A stretch of DNA of 17,512 bases from Eubacteriales Family XIII. Incertae Sedis bacterium. GTDB lineage: Bacteria > Bacillota > Clostridia > Peptostreptococcales > Anaerovoracaceae. Below the pieces are notes generated by a model, which was not told the DNA's origin, ran no database searches, and worked only from the letters and a program-made list of their open reading frames with translations. Made by a program: the position numbers and the translations under genes. The stretch covers positions 1-17,512 of the forward strand of contig JAIRSA010000054.1 of the NCBI GenBank assembly GCA_031255695.1. The letters are read 5' to 3'. Below are positions 1 to 7,448 of this stretch, piece after piece (the stretch's first letter is position 1; each line of letters starts with the position of its first letter).

Positions 1-243
1 AAGCTGAATGAGGAAGTTTACATCATTCTAAGCGGGAAAGGTATGTATATGGTGGATGGCGAAGAATTCCCTATTCAGGAAGGGAGCGTTATTCGCGTGT
101 CGCCGGAGGGTGAACGGGCCATTAAGGCTGAAACCGATATGATGCACATCTGCATTCAGGCGCAAAAAGGAAGCTTGACCCAAGCCACAAGGGATGATGG
201 GGTGCTGAGCGAATCCAAGGCTTCATGGATGAAAGAACAGTAA
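1..243 (+). CDS. Cupin-domain protein, C-terminal part (5' end outside window)
   Basis: The reading frame is open from base 1 and ends with TAA at 241-243, giving 80 residues; the start lies upstream of the window. The visible part has the look of the second half of a single-domain cupin beta-barrel: EEVYIILSGKG, then MVDGEEFPIQEGSVIRVSPEG, then MMHICIQA. This matches the common small Clostridia cupin with a conserved EEVYIILSGKG strand, a G-rich turn and an EGDVIRV-type strand. The metal-binding histidines of cupin motif 1 would be upstream and cannot be checked. Substrate and role are unknown. Base composition is less GC-rich than the housekeeping genes after 2.9 kb. A strong terminator follows at once, so it ends its own transcription unit. 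The family call is fairly sure; the function is not. Confidence 0.75.
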   Translation, partial: KLNEEVYIILSGKGMYMVDGEEFPIQEGSVIRVSPEGERAIKAETDMMHICIQAQKGSLTQATRDDGVLSESKASWMKEQ

Positions 244-270
244 GCTGCCACGTGGTATAAAGTAACGTAT

Positions 271-306
271 AAAATCCCACTATTTTGAATACAGTGGGAT
301 TTTTTC
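271..306 (+). terminator. Rho-independent terminator after the cupin gene
   Basis: A perfect 11-bp inverted repeat, AAAATCCCACT (271-281) and AGTGGGATTTT (293-303), encloses an 11-nt loop and runs into a T tract (300-305). It lies 27 nt after the cupin stop. The A-rich left arm means it could also act on the opposite strand, but no minus-strand gene faces it. Confidence 0.9.
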
Positions 307-380
307 ATTTGTTAATCTGCCATCTTCGGGAGGACGCCGGCATTTCGCCGTCCGTCTTGGTGGGATTGGAGCCTGTTCTC

Positions 381-401
381 CCCGGAATCCATGATTCCGG
401 G
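381..401. other. Perfect short hairpin in non-coding DNA
   Basis: CCCGGAATC (381-389) and GATTCCGGG (393-401) form a perfect 9-bp stem with a 3-nt CAT loop. There is no T tract after it, so it is not a standard terminator. The stretch 307-520 around it has no credible ORF or RNA gene; I see nothing else there apart from this hairpin. Its role is unknown. Confidence 0.5.
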
Positions 402-485
402 ATGCGGCGGCACCCGTGTCGTCATTGACTCCCTCGGCAGGACAAGGAAAATCGGTTAATACTTATCGCGGTGAAATCCAGAACA

Positions 486-536
486 ATCGGAATAATACGG
501 ACAAATAACCGAATAATATATTGATATTGTTCCGAT
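486..536. promoter_or_regulatory. Dyad flanking/overlapping the fic promoter, possible operator
   Basis: ATCGGAATAAT (486-496) is repeated in inverted orientation as ATTGTTCCGAT (526-536), 10 of 11 positions matching. The right arm starts in the last base of the -35 box and runs into the spacer of the fic promoter. A repressor bound there could block transcription. The Fic protein carries its own N-terminal helix-turn-helix, so autoregulation is one possibility, but this is inference from position and symmetry only. Confidence 0.3.
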
Positions 537-549
537 ACCGTGATATACT
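521..549 (+). promoter_or_regulatory. Sigma-A-type promoter of the fic gene
   Basis: TTGATA (521-526) and TATACT (544-549) are separated by exactly 17 bp, each close to the TTGACA/TATAAT consensus. The predicted start is near 556, giving a leader of about 20 nt with the GAGAGG ribosome site at 563-568. The surrounding DNA is AT-rich. Confidence 0.75.
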
Positions 550-575
550 AAATTCACAGATTGAGAGGTGCTGAA

Positions 576-1487
576 ATGGACTATATTACGGTAAAACAGG
601 CCGCCGAGAAATGGGGCGTATCGAATCGTCGCGTCCGTATCCTGTGCGCTGAGGGGAGGATTGGCGGTCTTGTTCGCAAAGGCCGTTCCTATTTGATTCC
701 GGCTGATACATTGAAGCCGATAGACAGGCGCAGCTTGCGCGGGAAAGAAATCCCCGAGCGGTACGCCGCGCTGTTTGCTTCGGTTGATGAATTGAAGAGC
801 GAGCGGGGCCGCCGCCGCCCGCTGACGGAGGGGGAATTGAAACGCTTGCGTGATGAATTCCTTGTCGAGTTCACATATAACTCGAACGCTATAGAGGGCA
901 ATACGCTCACATTGCAGGAAACCGCGCTCGCTTTAGAGGGCGTGACGATAGACCAAAAACCGCTCAAGGACCATCTTGAGGCCATCGGTCATCGTGACGC
1001 TTTCCTCTATGTCTGTTCGCTCGTTTCGGACAATGTATCCGTCTCGGAGCGTATCATAAAAGAGATTCACTCTCTCGTACTGATGAACCGTCCGGAGGAC
1101 AAAGGCATATACCGCAGAATCCCCGTTACAATCATGGGTGCGTTCCACGAACCGCCGCAGCCGTATCTTGTTCCGGTGCAGATGGAAAACATAGTTCGTG
1201 AACTTGCCGCAGACAGGCGCCACATCCTTGAAACCTGCGCGGTGTTCCATCTGAATTTCGAGGGCGTTCATCCGTTCATCGACGGCAACGGACGCACGGG
1301 CAGATTGATACTGAACCTCATGCTCATGCAAGCCGGATACCCACCGATCAATGTGAAGTTCGCCGACCGAAGAAGATACTACGATTGCTTCGACAGCTAC
1401 TATCGGAACGGCGACGCTTCGCCGATGATAGCGATGGTTTGTGAGTACGCGAAGGAAAGACTGTCGCAGTATTTGAAAATCCTGTAA
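576..1487 (+). CDS. Fic-family protein (class II-like) with N-terminal helix-turn-helix
   Basis: This is a protein of 303 residues. I take ATG 576 as the start because GAGAGG (563-568) lies 7 nt upstream; the in-frame TTG at 561 has no such site. Residues about 1-50 (YITVKQAAEKWGVSNRRVRIL, later GRSYLIPA) are an excisionase/MerR-like helix-turn-helix. The Fic core has the catalytic HPFIDGNGRTGR motif at 232-243, matching HxFx(D/E)GNGRxxR with its histidine. Upstream, SNAIEGN (from S103) fits the (S/T)xxxE(G/N) inhibitory helix, placed N-terminal to the core as in class II Fic enzymes. Such enzymes usually transfer AMP to, or remove it from, a hydroxyl of a target protein; the target is not visible here. 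No separate antitoxin gene is adjacent. It is monocistronic, with its own promoter. Composition suggests an accessory gene. Confidence 0.9.
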   Translation: MDYITVKQAAEKWGVSNRRVRILCAEGRIGGLVRKGRSYLIPADTLKPIDRRSLRGKEIPERYAALFASVDELKSERGRRRPLTEGELKRLRDEFLVEFTYNSNAIEGNTLTLQETALALEGVTIDQKPLKDHLEAIGHRDAFLYVCSLVSDNVSVSERIIKEIHSLVLMNRPEDKGIYRRIPVTIMGAFHEPPQPYLVPVQMENIVRELAADRRHILETCAVFHLNFEGVHPFIDGNGRTGRLILNLMLMQAGYPPINVKFADRRRYYDCFDSYYRNGDASPMIAMVCEYAKERLSQYLKIL

Positions 1488-1581
1488 TCCGCAAGGCGGA
1501 ACAGACTCTGTCATCAGCTTCTAAACCCCCGTCGCAAGGATGCTGACAGACGGAATTTCGTTTGCAATTAAGTGAAAGTTT

Positions 1582-1636
1582 TTGTTCATTTCAAAAATAG
1601 CTTGCAAAAATCGCAAGTTATTTTTATAATGAACAA
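1582..1636 (+). promoter_or_regulatory. Large palindrome enclosing a consensus promoter
   Basis: Arms of 24 nt are almost fully complementary: TTGTTCATT (1582-1590) with AATGAACAA (1628-1636), AAAAATA (1593-1599) with TATTTTT (1619-1625), and CTTGC (1601-1605) with GCAAG (1613-1617), around a 7-nt centre. Inside it lie TTGCAA (1602-1607) and a perfect TATAAT (1625-1630) 17 bp apart, so a + strand promoter is embedded in the dyad, with a start expected near 1637. This looks like a repressor-controlled promoter. No gene begins directly after it; a terminator-like hairpin does. Confidence 0.55.
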
Positions 1637-1673
1637 TAGGATCTTGTTTTCGGAAGGCAATCAGAAAAATAGG

Positions 1674-1710
1674 CCCCCAGAGCCTTGAATTTTCAGAGCC
1701 CTGGGGGTTT
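1674..1710 (+). terminator. Terminator-like hairpin downstream of the palindromic promoter
   Basis: CCCCCAG (1674-1680) pairs with CTGGGGG (1701-1707) around a 20-nt loop and is followed by only three T residues. The weak T tract makes this a less certain terminator. It is about 205 nt after fic, so it could end that transcript, or that of a short RNA starting near 1637. The rest of 1711-1848 is AT-rich in part, with T runs at 1744-1750 and 1763-1770, and holds no gene that I can support. Confidence 0.5.
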
Positions 1711-1848
1711 GCCGCCTTGCGAGAAGATGTAGTGTAATTCAGCTTTTTTTGTCTGCCCCAAATTTTTTTTGATTAATTGGTTGCTTTCACACGGATGATT
1801 CGATCCATGACACAAAACCGGCGCGCCCAGGGTTCGTTTGACAGTCTG

Positions 1849-1885
1849 ATATTATAAGCGTTTCGCATTTATGATATAATAGCCA
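1849..1885 (+). promoter_or_regulatory. Palindromic extended -10 promoter, copy 1, upstream of uppP
   Basis: TGATATAAT (1872-1880) gives an extended -10 element (TGn plus TATAAT). The -35 position (1852-1857, TTATAA) is weak. ATATTATAA (1849-1857) pairs with TTATGATAT (1869-1877), allowing one G-U, with GCG/CGC inside, so the -10 lies in a hairpin arm. The block is repeated at 1935-1975. A second dyad, TAGCC (1880-1884) with GGCTA (1892-1896), follows. A TTGACA at 1838-1843 is not correctly spaced for this -10. Confidence 0.5.
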
Positions 1886-1911
1886 TAAATCGGCTAGTAT
1901 CATTTGAGGCC

Positions 1912-1926
1912 CTCCGCTGCGCGGAG
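1912..1926. other. Perfect 6-bp hairpin between the two uppP promoters
   Basis: CTCCGC (1912-1917) and GCGGAG (1921-1926) form a perfect stem with a TGC loop. It lies between the two promoter copies, so it would sit in the leader of a transcript starting at copy 1. No T tract follows. It may pause transcription or simply be part of a repeated block. Confidence 0.4.
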
Positions 1927-1934
1927 ATGGCAGA

Positions 1935-1975
1935 TATATCATAAAATGCTTCGCATTATTATGATATAATAGCCA
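1935..1975 (+). promoter_or_regulatory. Palindromic extended -10 promoter, copy 2, upstream of uppP
   Basis: TGATATAAT (1962-1970) repeats the extended -10 of the upstream copy and shares TTCGCATT before it and AGCCA after it. TATATCATAA (1935-1944) pairs with TTATGATATA (1959-1968) and AATGC (1945-1949) with GCATT (1953-1957), around a TTC loop and one unpaired A: 15 bp of stem. No good -35 is visible, so it probably relies on the extended -10. A start is expected near 1977, giving a leader of about 68 nt to uppP. Confidence 0.55.
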
Positions 1976-2044
1976 AGAGGCGGCACCGATATGCCCAGGC
2001 CAAAACCAACATTAACGCTAATATGAAAGGAATAATTTTAATCT

Positions 2045-2881
2045 ATGACTATTTTTGAATCAGCAGTACTAGGTTTATTGCAAGGGCTTGCGGAATTCCT
2101 GCCGATAAGCAGTTCCGGGCACCTTGCTCTTTTGGAGCATTTCTTTGGGATCGAGGGCGAGAAGGTGCTGAGCTTTGCTGTCCTGCTGCATGTGGGCACG
2201 CTCATTTCCATATTCGCCGTATACCGTAAAGATATATGGGAGCTTATAGTCGAGCTTGGCGCGGTATTCAAGGACATTTTCACTGGGCGGGGGCTTATGG
2301 TCAACAAGAATGACACGAGGCGGCTGGGCTTCATGATAATCGTCGCCACCATACCGACGGTCATCGCCGGCTTCACGCTCCGCGACACGTTCGCATTGCT
2401 GTATGCCAACATACCGGCGATCGGCGCGGCGCTGATAGTCACGGGGACGATGATGTTCTTCGCGGAACGCGGCGCATATGGCGCGCGCGGCCTGATGGAG
2501 ATGAAATTCAGCCACGCCATACTCGTCGGGGTGCTTCAGTCCGTCGCGCTTTGCCCAGGCATTTCGAGATCGGGCGCCACCATCGTCGGCGGGCTCGTCA
2601 GCGGGCTGAACAGGGAATTCGCGGTAAGGTTCGCGTTCCTCATATCCATACCGTCAGTCATCGGCGCCGTGATCCTCGAAGCCCCGGAGGCGTTCAAAGG
2701 CGGCATAGATACGGCAATGCTGCTGCCCATCGTACTCGGCGTAGCTTTGGCAGCCATAGCGGGCTTCATAGCCATAAAGGCGATGATCCGTGTAGTGTCC
2801 GGCAAGAAGCTGTACTATTTTTCGATCTATACCTGGATTTTGGGCGCGGGCGCCATCGTGTACGCCCTGTTCTTTATCTAG
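2045..2881 (+). CDS. uppP: Undecaprenyl-diphosphatase UppP/BacA
   Basis: This 278-residue integral membrane enzyme dephosphorylates undecaprenyl pyrophosphate to the monophosphate, recycling the lipid carrier for cell-wall synthesis; overproduction is known to give bacitracin resistance in this family. It has both family signatures: GLAEFLPISSSGHLALLEH near the N-terminus (E17, SSSGH 22-26) and PGISRSGATI at 171-180 with R175. Length is normal and hydrophobic segments run throughout. ATG 2045 is the only sensible start, since a stop lies two codons upstream in frame; AAAGG at 2026-2030 is 14 nt away, a rather long spacing. Two palindromic promoters lie upstream. Only 60 nt separate it from ftsK, with no terminator seen, so it probably heads an operon with ftsK, rimO and pgsA. 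Confidence 0.95.
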   Translation: MTIFESAVLGLLQGLAEFLPISSSGHLALLEHFFGIEGEKVLSFAVLLHVGTLISIFAVYRKDIWELIVELGAVFKDIFTGRGLMVNKNDTRRLGFMIIVATIPTVIAGFTLRDTFALLYANIPAIGAALIVTGTMMFFAERGAYGARGLMEMKFSHAILVGVLQSVALCPGISRSGATIVGGLVSGLNREFAVRFAFLISIPSVIGAVILEAPEAFKGGIDTAMLLPIVLGVALAAIAGFIAIKAMIRVVSGKKLYYFSIYTWILGAGAIVYALFFI

Positions 2882-2941
2882 GCGGCAGGGGCGGAGAGCC
2901 TCCGCATTGGCGTACAGCGACAATGATAATTGGGAGTACAT

Positions 2942-5896
2942 ATGGCAGACAGCACAAAAAAAAGCAATAATTCCAAGAAACCTAAAAATGGATCTGGCTC
3001 ACGGGCCTCGAAGGCGCAGGCCGCTTCTGAGAAAAAAAGCGCCCGCGACGCCGGCCGCGCCGACGCAGGCCGCAATGGCCTCGGCGGAAGGGATGCGAAA
3101 GGCGCGCCTTCGGACAAGACCGAGCGCGTGAGGGCAGAGATCTGGGCCATCGCATCGATAGCTTTGGGCGTCTTCCTGATAGCGGCCCTGCAGCTTTCGT
3201 CCGCAGGGCGCTTCGGCAGCGCCATAAAGACATTCTTTATGGGCCTTTTGGGCGCGCCTGCGTACGCGCTCCCGTACTGCCTTATCGCCTTAGGGCTACT
3301 CATCCTGTTCAAGAAGACATCCAGGCTGGGGGTGCGCTCTGTGGTGCTGTTTTTGCTGCTGCTGTTCTTTCTGTCCCTGATCAATGCGGGGCGGCTGGTC
3401 AACCCTGACGATCCGGCATTTTCATTCCTCGATATTGCCGGGATCTTCAGCGACGGCGCCGCAGGGAAGAACGGGGGGCTCATAGGGACACTGGCCGGCG
3501 CCGGCCTGATAAAGCTGATCGGTCGGGCCGGGCTTTACATACTTTCGATCTCGGGCCTGCTGATAACGGCCCTGCTTCTGGTCAATACGCCGTTTTCGCA
3601 GCTCTTCGAAAAGCTCAAGGCGAAACGCGCCGCACGCAAACACAGGGCGCTCGAAAGGGCGGCCGCCGAGGCCTCCAAGCGGGGGCGCGGCGCAGACGGG
3701 GTGCTCGGCGACGGCACAGCGCAAGGCGCCGGGACGGGCGCGGCGCCTGCCGACAAGCGCCCAAGCCTGCTGTCCGGCCGGGCAGGCTCCCTGCTCAGGC
3801 AGATGCGCATCATAGGCTATGTGAACGACGACGCGCTTTTTGACGGCAGCAACAATGACAGCGACGGCGTGAGCCTCGGCGTCGAGCCGGCTGCCGAACA
3901 TAAATCCGGCATGGGCCTAGAGGGCGAGGACAGCCCTGGGCTTGGGGTCGATCCGCCCCGGCTCCGCATCGAGGGCCTTGGGCTCGGCGACGACTCCGAA
4001 AACCTCTACAGTACGGCGCTCCCCGCATCGGGCGGGCCTTCGGCCATCCCTGCGCAGGAAGGCGCATACCCGGCGGGCGCGGGAGGGCGCGGGAAAACCG
4101 ATGCCCCGCTCCATGGCGCGGGCGCAAGCCTGGACGATGGCGCAGGCCTGAACGGTGGCGTAGGCCATGCCGACGGAACGGGCCGGGGCGATGGCGCGGA
4201 TCGCGGGCACGGCGCTGGCCATGCCGGCAGCGCCGATCAGCCGGGCGGCGTAGGCAAGGCCCGTGGCGCTGCAGCGCCTGGCAGCGCGGATCCTGGGCGT
4301 GACGCCTTGCGCGATCTCCCCCCCGGCGCCGGGACCGACGCCTATCTTTTCAGGGACTACGAGCTGCCGCCCATAAGCCTGCTGAGCAAAAGCGTCCAAA
4401 AGCACGCCCCGGCGAGCGTCCAGCGCCCCGAAGCGATGGCGAAGAAACTGGAAGAGACGCTCGAAGATTTCAACGTGAAAGCCGAAGTCACACGCGTGAC
4501 TGTGGGGCCGTCCGTAACCCGCTACGAAATCCAGCCCGGCAAAGGCGTGAAGGTGAAGAGCATCAAACAGCTCGAAAGCGACATCGCGCTCAACCTTGAG
4601 GCGAAAAGCATCCGCATCGAGGCGCCCATCCCCGGAAAGGCGGCGGTGGGTATCGAGGTGGCGAACGACAGGATAGACGTGGTCGCGCTCAGGGACATCA
4701 TCGAATCCGCAAGCTTCAAAAGCTCGGCGTCGAAACTCACCTTCGCCGTGGGCATGGACATATCCGGCAAGAGCATTGTCGCCGATCTGAAAGAGATGCC
4801 GCATCTCCTCATTGCAGGTTCGACAGGCTCAGGCAAAAGCGTCTGCATCAATAGCATAATAATGAGCATACTGTACAAGTCGCGCCCTGACGAGGTGCGC
4901 CTCGTGCTCGTCGACCCCAAGGTCGTGGAGCTCGGCAATTACAATGGGATCCCGCATCTGCTGGTCCCCGTGGTCACGGAACCCGGCAAGGCGGCCTCCG
5001 CCCTGAACTGGGCGGTGCAGGAAATGCTTGCCCGTTATGAGAAATTCAGCAAGACAGGCGTCCGCGATCTCGCCTCTTACAACAAGGGGATCAGGGAAGG
5101 CGGCGAAAAACTGCCTCAGATCGTCATCATCATCGACGAGCTGGCCGATCTGATGATGGTCGCGCCGGCGAAGGTCGAGGAGTCGATATGCAGGCTCGCG
5201 CAGATGGCTAGGGCTGCCGGCATGCACCTCATCGTCGCCACGCAGCGCCCGTCCGTCGACGTAATAACAGGCGTCATCAAGGCGAACATCCCGTCGCGCA
5301 TAGCCTTCGCGGTCTCGTCGCAGGTCGATTCCCGGACAATACTGGATATGTCGGGGGCCGAGCATCTGATGGGCAGGGGCGATATGCTGTTCAATCCCCT
5401 TGGGCGCGCGAAGCCGCTGCGTGTCCAGGGCACCTTCGTGACCGACAGCGAGGTCCACAGCGTGATTGACTATGTGCGCAAGCAGATGGGTGCCGAATAC
5501 GCCGAAGATGTCATCAGCACGATAGAGAAGGGCGGCCCCGAAGGCGAAAAGGAAGACGATGACGCCGACGAGCTGCTGCCTGACGCCATAGAGACAGTCG
5601 TGATAGCCAAGCAGGCATCGGCCTCCATGCTGCAGCGCCGCTTCCGCATCGGCTACAACAGGGCGGCGCGGCTTGTGGAGATGATGGAGGCGCGCGGCAT
5701 AGTGGGCGCCGCAGACGGGGCGCGGCCGCGTTCCGTGCTGCTCACCGAGGAAGAGTTCTTCAGGATGAAGGGCGCTTCGCCCTCCAGCCTGGGCGGCGAA
5801 AGCCCAGGCCATGCGGCAAACACGCCGCCCTCCGCCACAGCGCATTATGGGGCAGGCGGCGAAGACGACGATGACGAAAACGAAACGGAGCTATGA
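2942..5896 (+). CDS. ftsK: FtsK/SpoIIIE-family DNA translocase
   Basis: The protein has 984 residues. ATG 2942 is preceded by GGGAG (2932-2936) at 5-nt spacing; TTG 2930 is an in-frame alternative without a clear site. It is a septum-anchored hexameric ATPase that pumps chromosomal DNA during division or sporulation. Layout: a Lys/Ser/Ala-rich N-terminus, about four membrane segments between residues 65 and 215, a long low-complexity Gly/Ala/Asp linker (about 225-480), then the motor. The motor has Walker A GSTGSGKS (626-633), Walker B IVIIIDEL (from 727, D732), and the ATQRPSVDVITGVIKANIPS signature. A winged-helix gamma domain (SMLQRRFRIGYNRAARL) recognises oriented DNA motifs. An acidic tail follows. 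It is longer than typical SpoIIIE (about 790) because of the linker. Whether it is the vegetative or sporulation paralogue cannot be told. rimO starts one base after its stop region. Confidence 0.95.
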   Translation: MADSTKKSNNSKKPKNGSGSRASKAQAASEKKSARDAGRADAGRNGLGGRDAKGAPSDKTERVRAEIWAIASIALGVFLIAALQLSSAGRFGSAIKTFFMGLLGAPAYALPYCLIALGLLILFKKTSRLGVRSVVLFLLLLFFLSLINAGRLVNPDDPAFSFLDIAGIFSDGAAGKNGGLIGTLAGAGLIKLIGRAGLYILSISGLLITALLLVNTPFSQLFEKLKAKRAARKHRALERAAAEASKRGRGADGVLGDGTAQGAGTGAAPADKRPSLLSGRAGSLLRQMRIIGYVNDDALFDGSNNDSDGVSLGVEPAAEHKSGMGLEGEDSPGLGVDPPRLRIEGLGLGDDSENLYSTALPASGGPSAIPAQEGAYPAGAGGRGKTDAPLHGAGASLDDGAGLNGGVGHADGTGRGDGADRGHGAGHAGSADQPGGVGKARGAAAPGSADPGRDALRDLPPGAGTDAYLFRDYELPPISLLSKSVQKHAPASVQRPEAMAKKLEETLEDFNVKAEVTRVTVGPSVTRYEIQPGKGVKVKSIKQLESDIALNLEAKSIRIEAPIPGKAAVGIEVANDRIDVVALRDIIESASFKSSASKLTFAVGMDISGKSIVADLKEMPHLLIAGSTGSGKSVCINSIIMSILYKSRPDEVRLVLVDPKVVELGNYNGIPHLLVPVVTEPGKAASALNWAVQEMLARYEKFSKTGVRDLASYNKGIREGGEKLPQIVIIIDELADLMMVAPAKVEESICRLAQMARAAGMHLIVATQRPSVDVITGVIKANIPSRIAFAVSSQVDSRTILDMSGAEHLMGRGDMLFNPLGRAKPLRVQGTFVTDSEVHSVIDYVRKQMGAEYAEDVISTIEKGGPEGEKEDDDADELLPDAIETVVIAKQASASMLQRRFRIGYNRAARLVEMMEARGIVGAADGARPRSVLLTEEEFFRMKGASPSSLGGESPGHAANTPPSATAHYGAGGEDDDDENETEL

Positions 5897-5897
5897 T

Positions 5898-7448
5898 TTG
5901 AGCACTATATATACTGTGTATTTTGAGACTTTGGGCTGCCCCAAGAACGTCTGCGATTCGGAGAACGCTGCGGGCATCCTTGAAAGGGAAGGCTTTCGGA
6001 TGGCCGGGGCCCCAGAAAGCGCCGATGTGATAGTCGTGAATACCTGCGGCTTTATCGATGACGCGAAAAGGGAGTCCATAGCGGCCATCTTCGAAATGGC
6101 AGAGCACAAGAAAGACGGCAAGCGGCTCGTGGTCTCCGGCTGCCTCTCGCAGCGCTACGGGGACGAGCTCGCCAGCGAGCTGCCTGAAGTGGACCGCTTC
6201 ATCGGCGTGCATGACTACGGCAGGCTCCCCGCGATCTTGAATGAAATCCTAGGGCAAGGCGCGGCGCCGAACGCTACGACAACGCAGGCAGCCACGGCGG
6301 CACAAGGCGCGACAACGCAGGCAGCCACGGCGGCACAAGGCGCGACCGCACAGGGCGCTGCGGCGCAAGGCGCGACCGCGCAGGGCGCTGCGGCGCGAGA
6401 CGCGGCCGGCGCGGTGCAGGATGCCCCCGGCACGCCGCCGGCCGCCGGCAATACCGCCCGATTGCCTAGGAAGCGCCTTGAGCCTGTATATTCCGCCTTC
6501 GTGAAGGCCGCCGACGGCTGCGACAACCGCTGCTCTTACTGCGTGATCCCTCAGATACGCGGGCCCTACCGCAGCCGGCCCATGGATGAGATCGTATACG
6601 AATGCGAAACGCTCGTGGACGGCGGCGCCAAGGAGATCGTGCTCATCGCCCAGGACCTCACCGCATACGGCAGCGATCTCCACGGCCAGCCCGCGCTCCA
6701 CACGCTGGCGCGCAGGCTGTGCCGCATAGACGGCCTCAGATGGCTGAGGCTCATGTACTGCTATGAGGATCGCATCACCGACGGGCTGATCGAGGCCATG
6801 GCGGCCGAAGATAAGATATGCGGCTATATCGATATGCCCATACAGCATATAAACAGCCGCATCCTGAAGTCGATGCGCAGGCACTCTACTCAGGAAAGCA
6901 TTTGGCGCACCATAGAAAAGCTGCGCCGCGCGATGCCGGACATAGCGATCCGCACGACGCTGATCGCCGGTTTCCCTGGCGAATCCGACAGCGAATTCGA
7001 AGAGCTGCTGGATTTTGTCATGCAGGCCAAATTCGATCGGCTCGGCGCTTTTGCGTACTCGCGCGAAGAGGGCACACCGGCCGCAGAAATGGAAGGCCAG
7101 ATAGACGACGAAACAAAGCAGGCGAGGCTTGAGGCGCTGATGCTTGCGCAGCAGAAGATCTCGCTGGCGAAGAACCGCTCCATGATAGGGCGCACGCTGG
7201 AAGTGCTCGTGGAGGAGGAGAACGGCGACGGCAGCTTCTTCGGAAGGACAAGGCGCGACGCGCCTGAGATCGACAACGGCGTCATATTCAGCGCAGCCGC
7301 CGGTGCGGCAGCCAGTGGGACCGGGTTTGGCGCCGACGCGGTCGCCGGTGCGCGTCCGCGCGTCCGCCCCGGCGATCTGGTGCTTGTCCGGATAAACGAC
7401 GCCTTCGACTACGACCTGGCGGGCGAACTTGTTTCGCCCCTGCCATGA
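5898..7448 (+). CDS. rimO: Ribosomal protein S12 methylthiotransferase RimO
   Basis: The radical-SAM enzyme adds a methylthio group to an aspartate of ribosomal protein S12. I choose TTG 5898: GGAG (5887-5890) is 7 nt upstream, the start is one base past the ftsK stop, and the protein then begins STIYTVYFETLGCPKN as expected for RimO. In-frame ATGs further up would overlap ftsK. It has 516 residues. The N-terminal methylthiotransferase domain carries FETLGCPKN (C14), NTCGFI and SGCLSQRY cysteines for one cluster. CDNRCSYC (C208, C212, C215) binds the SAM cluster. A C-terminal TRAM domain follows from about 440. CPKNxxDSE separates RimO from MiaB. It is about 70 residues longer than usual, owing to a repeat-encoded Ala/Gln/Thr-rich insert at about 119-187, plus a smaller Ala/Gly insert inside TRAM. 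Confidence 0.93.
   Translation: MSTIYTVYFETLGCPKNVCDSENAAGILEREGFRMAGAPESADVIVVNTCGFIDDAKRESIAAIFEMAEHKKDGKRLVVSGCLSQRYGDELASELPEVDRFIGVHDYGRLPAILNEILGQGAAPNATTTQAATAAQGATTQAATAAQGATAQGAAAQGATAQGAAARDAAGAVQDAPGTPPAAGNTARLPRKRLEPVYSAFVKAADGCDNRCSYCVIPQIRGPYRSRPMDEIVYECETLVDGGAKEIVLIAQDLTAYGSDLHGQPALHTLARRLCRIDGLRWLRLMYCYEDRITDGLIEAMAAEDKICGYIDMPIQHINSRILKSMRRHSTQESIWRTIEKLRRAMPDIAIRTTLIAGFPGESDSEFEELLDFVMQAKFDRLGAFAYSREEGTPAAEMEGQIDDETKQARLEALMLAQQKISLAKNRSMIGRTLEVLVEEENGDGSFFGRTRRDAPEIDNGVIFSAAAGAAASGTGFGADAVAGARPRVRPGDLVLVRINDAFDYDLAGELVSPLP
6277..6402 (+). repeat. In-frame minisatellite inside rimO
   Basis: A 33-bp unit occurs twice without mismatch (6277-6309, 6310-6342), followed by two related 30-bp units (6343-6372, 6373-6402) differing at a few bases. 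All units are multiples of three, so the frame is kept. They encode blocks such as TTQAATAAQGA and TAQGAAAQGA. The array lies between the N-terminal domain and the radical-SAM core, where a length change should be tolerated best. Confidence 0.95.

Noticed and set aside
1491..1720. 9-bp inverted repeat GCAAGGCGG/CCGCCTTGC as ends of a small mobile element around the palindrome
   Set aside because: The match is short, no target-site duplication is seen next to it, and there is no second copy in the window to compare with.
1838..1843. Perfect TTGACA as -35 for uppP copy-1 promoter
   Set aside because: The nearest good -10 hexamers lie 6 bp (1850) or 31 bp (1875) away, neither a usable spacing, so the promoter is better explained by its extended -10.
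3917..5845. Long minus-strand frames across ftsK (3917-4804 and 4829-5845)
   Set aside because: They lie within the FtsK linker and motor coding sequence, show no family motif, and lack a promoter or ribosome site.
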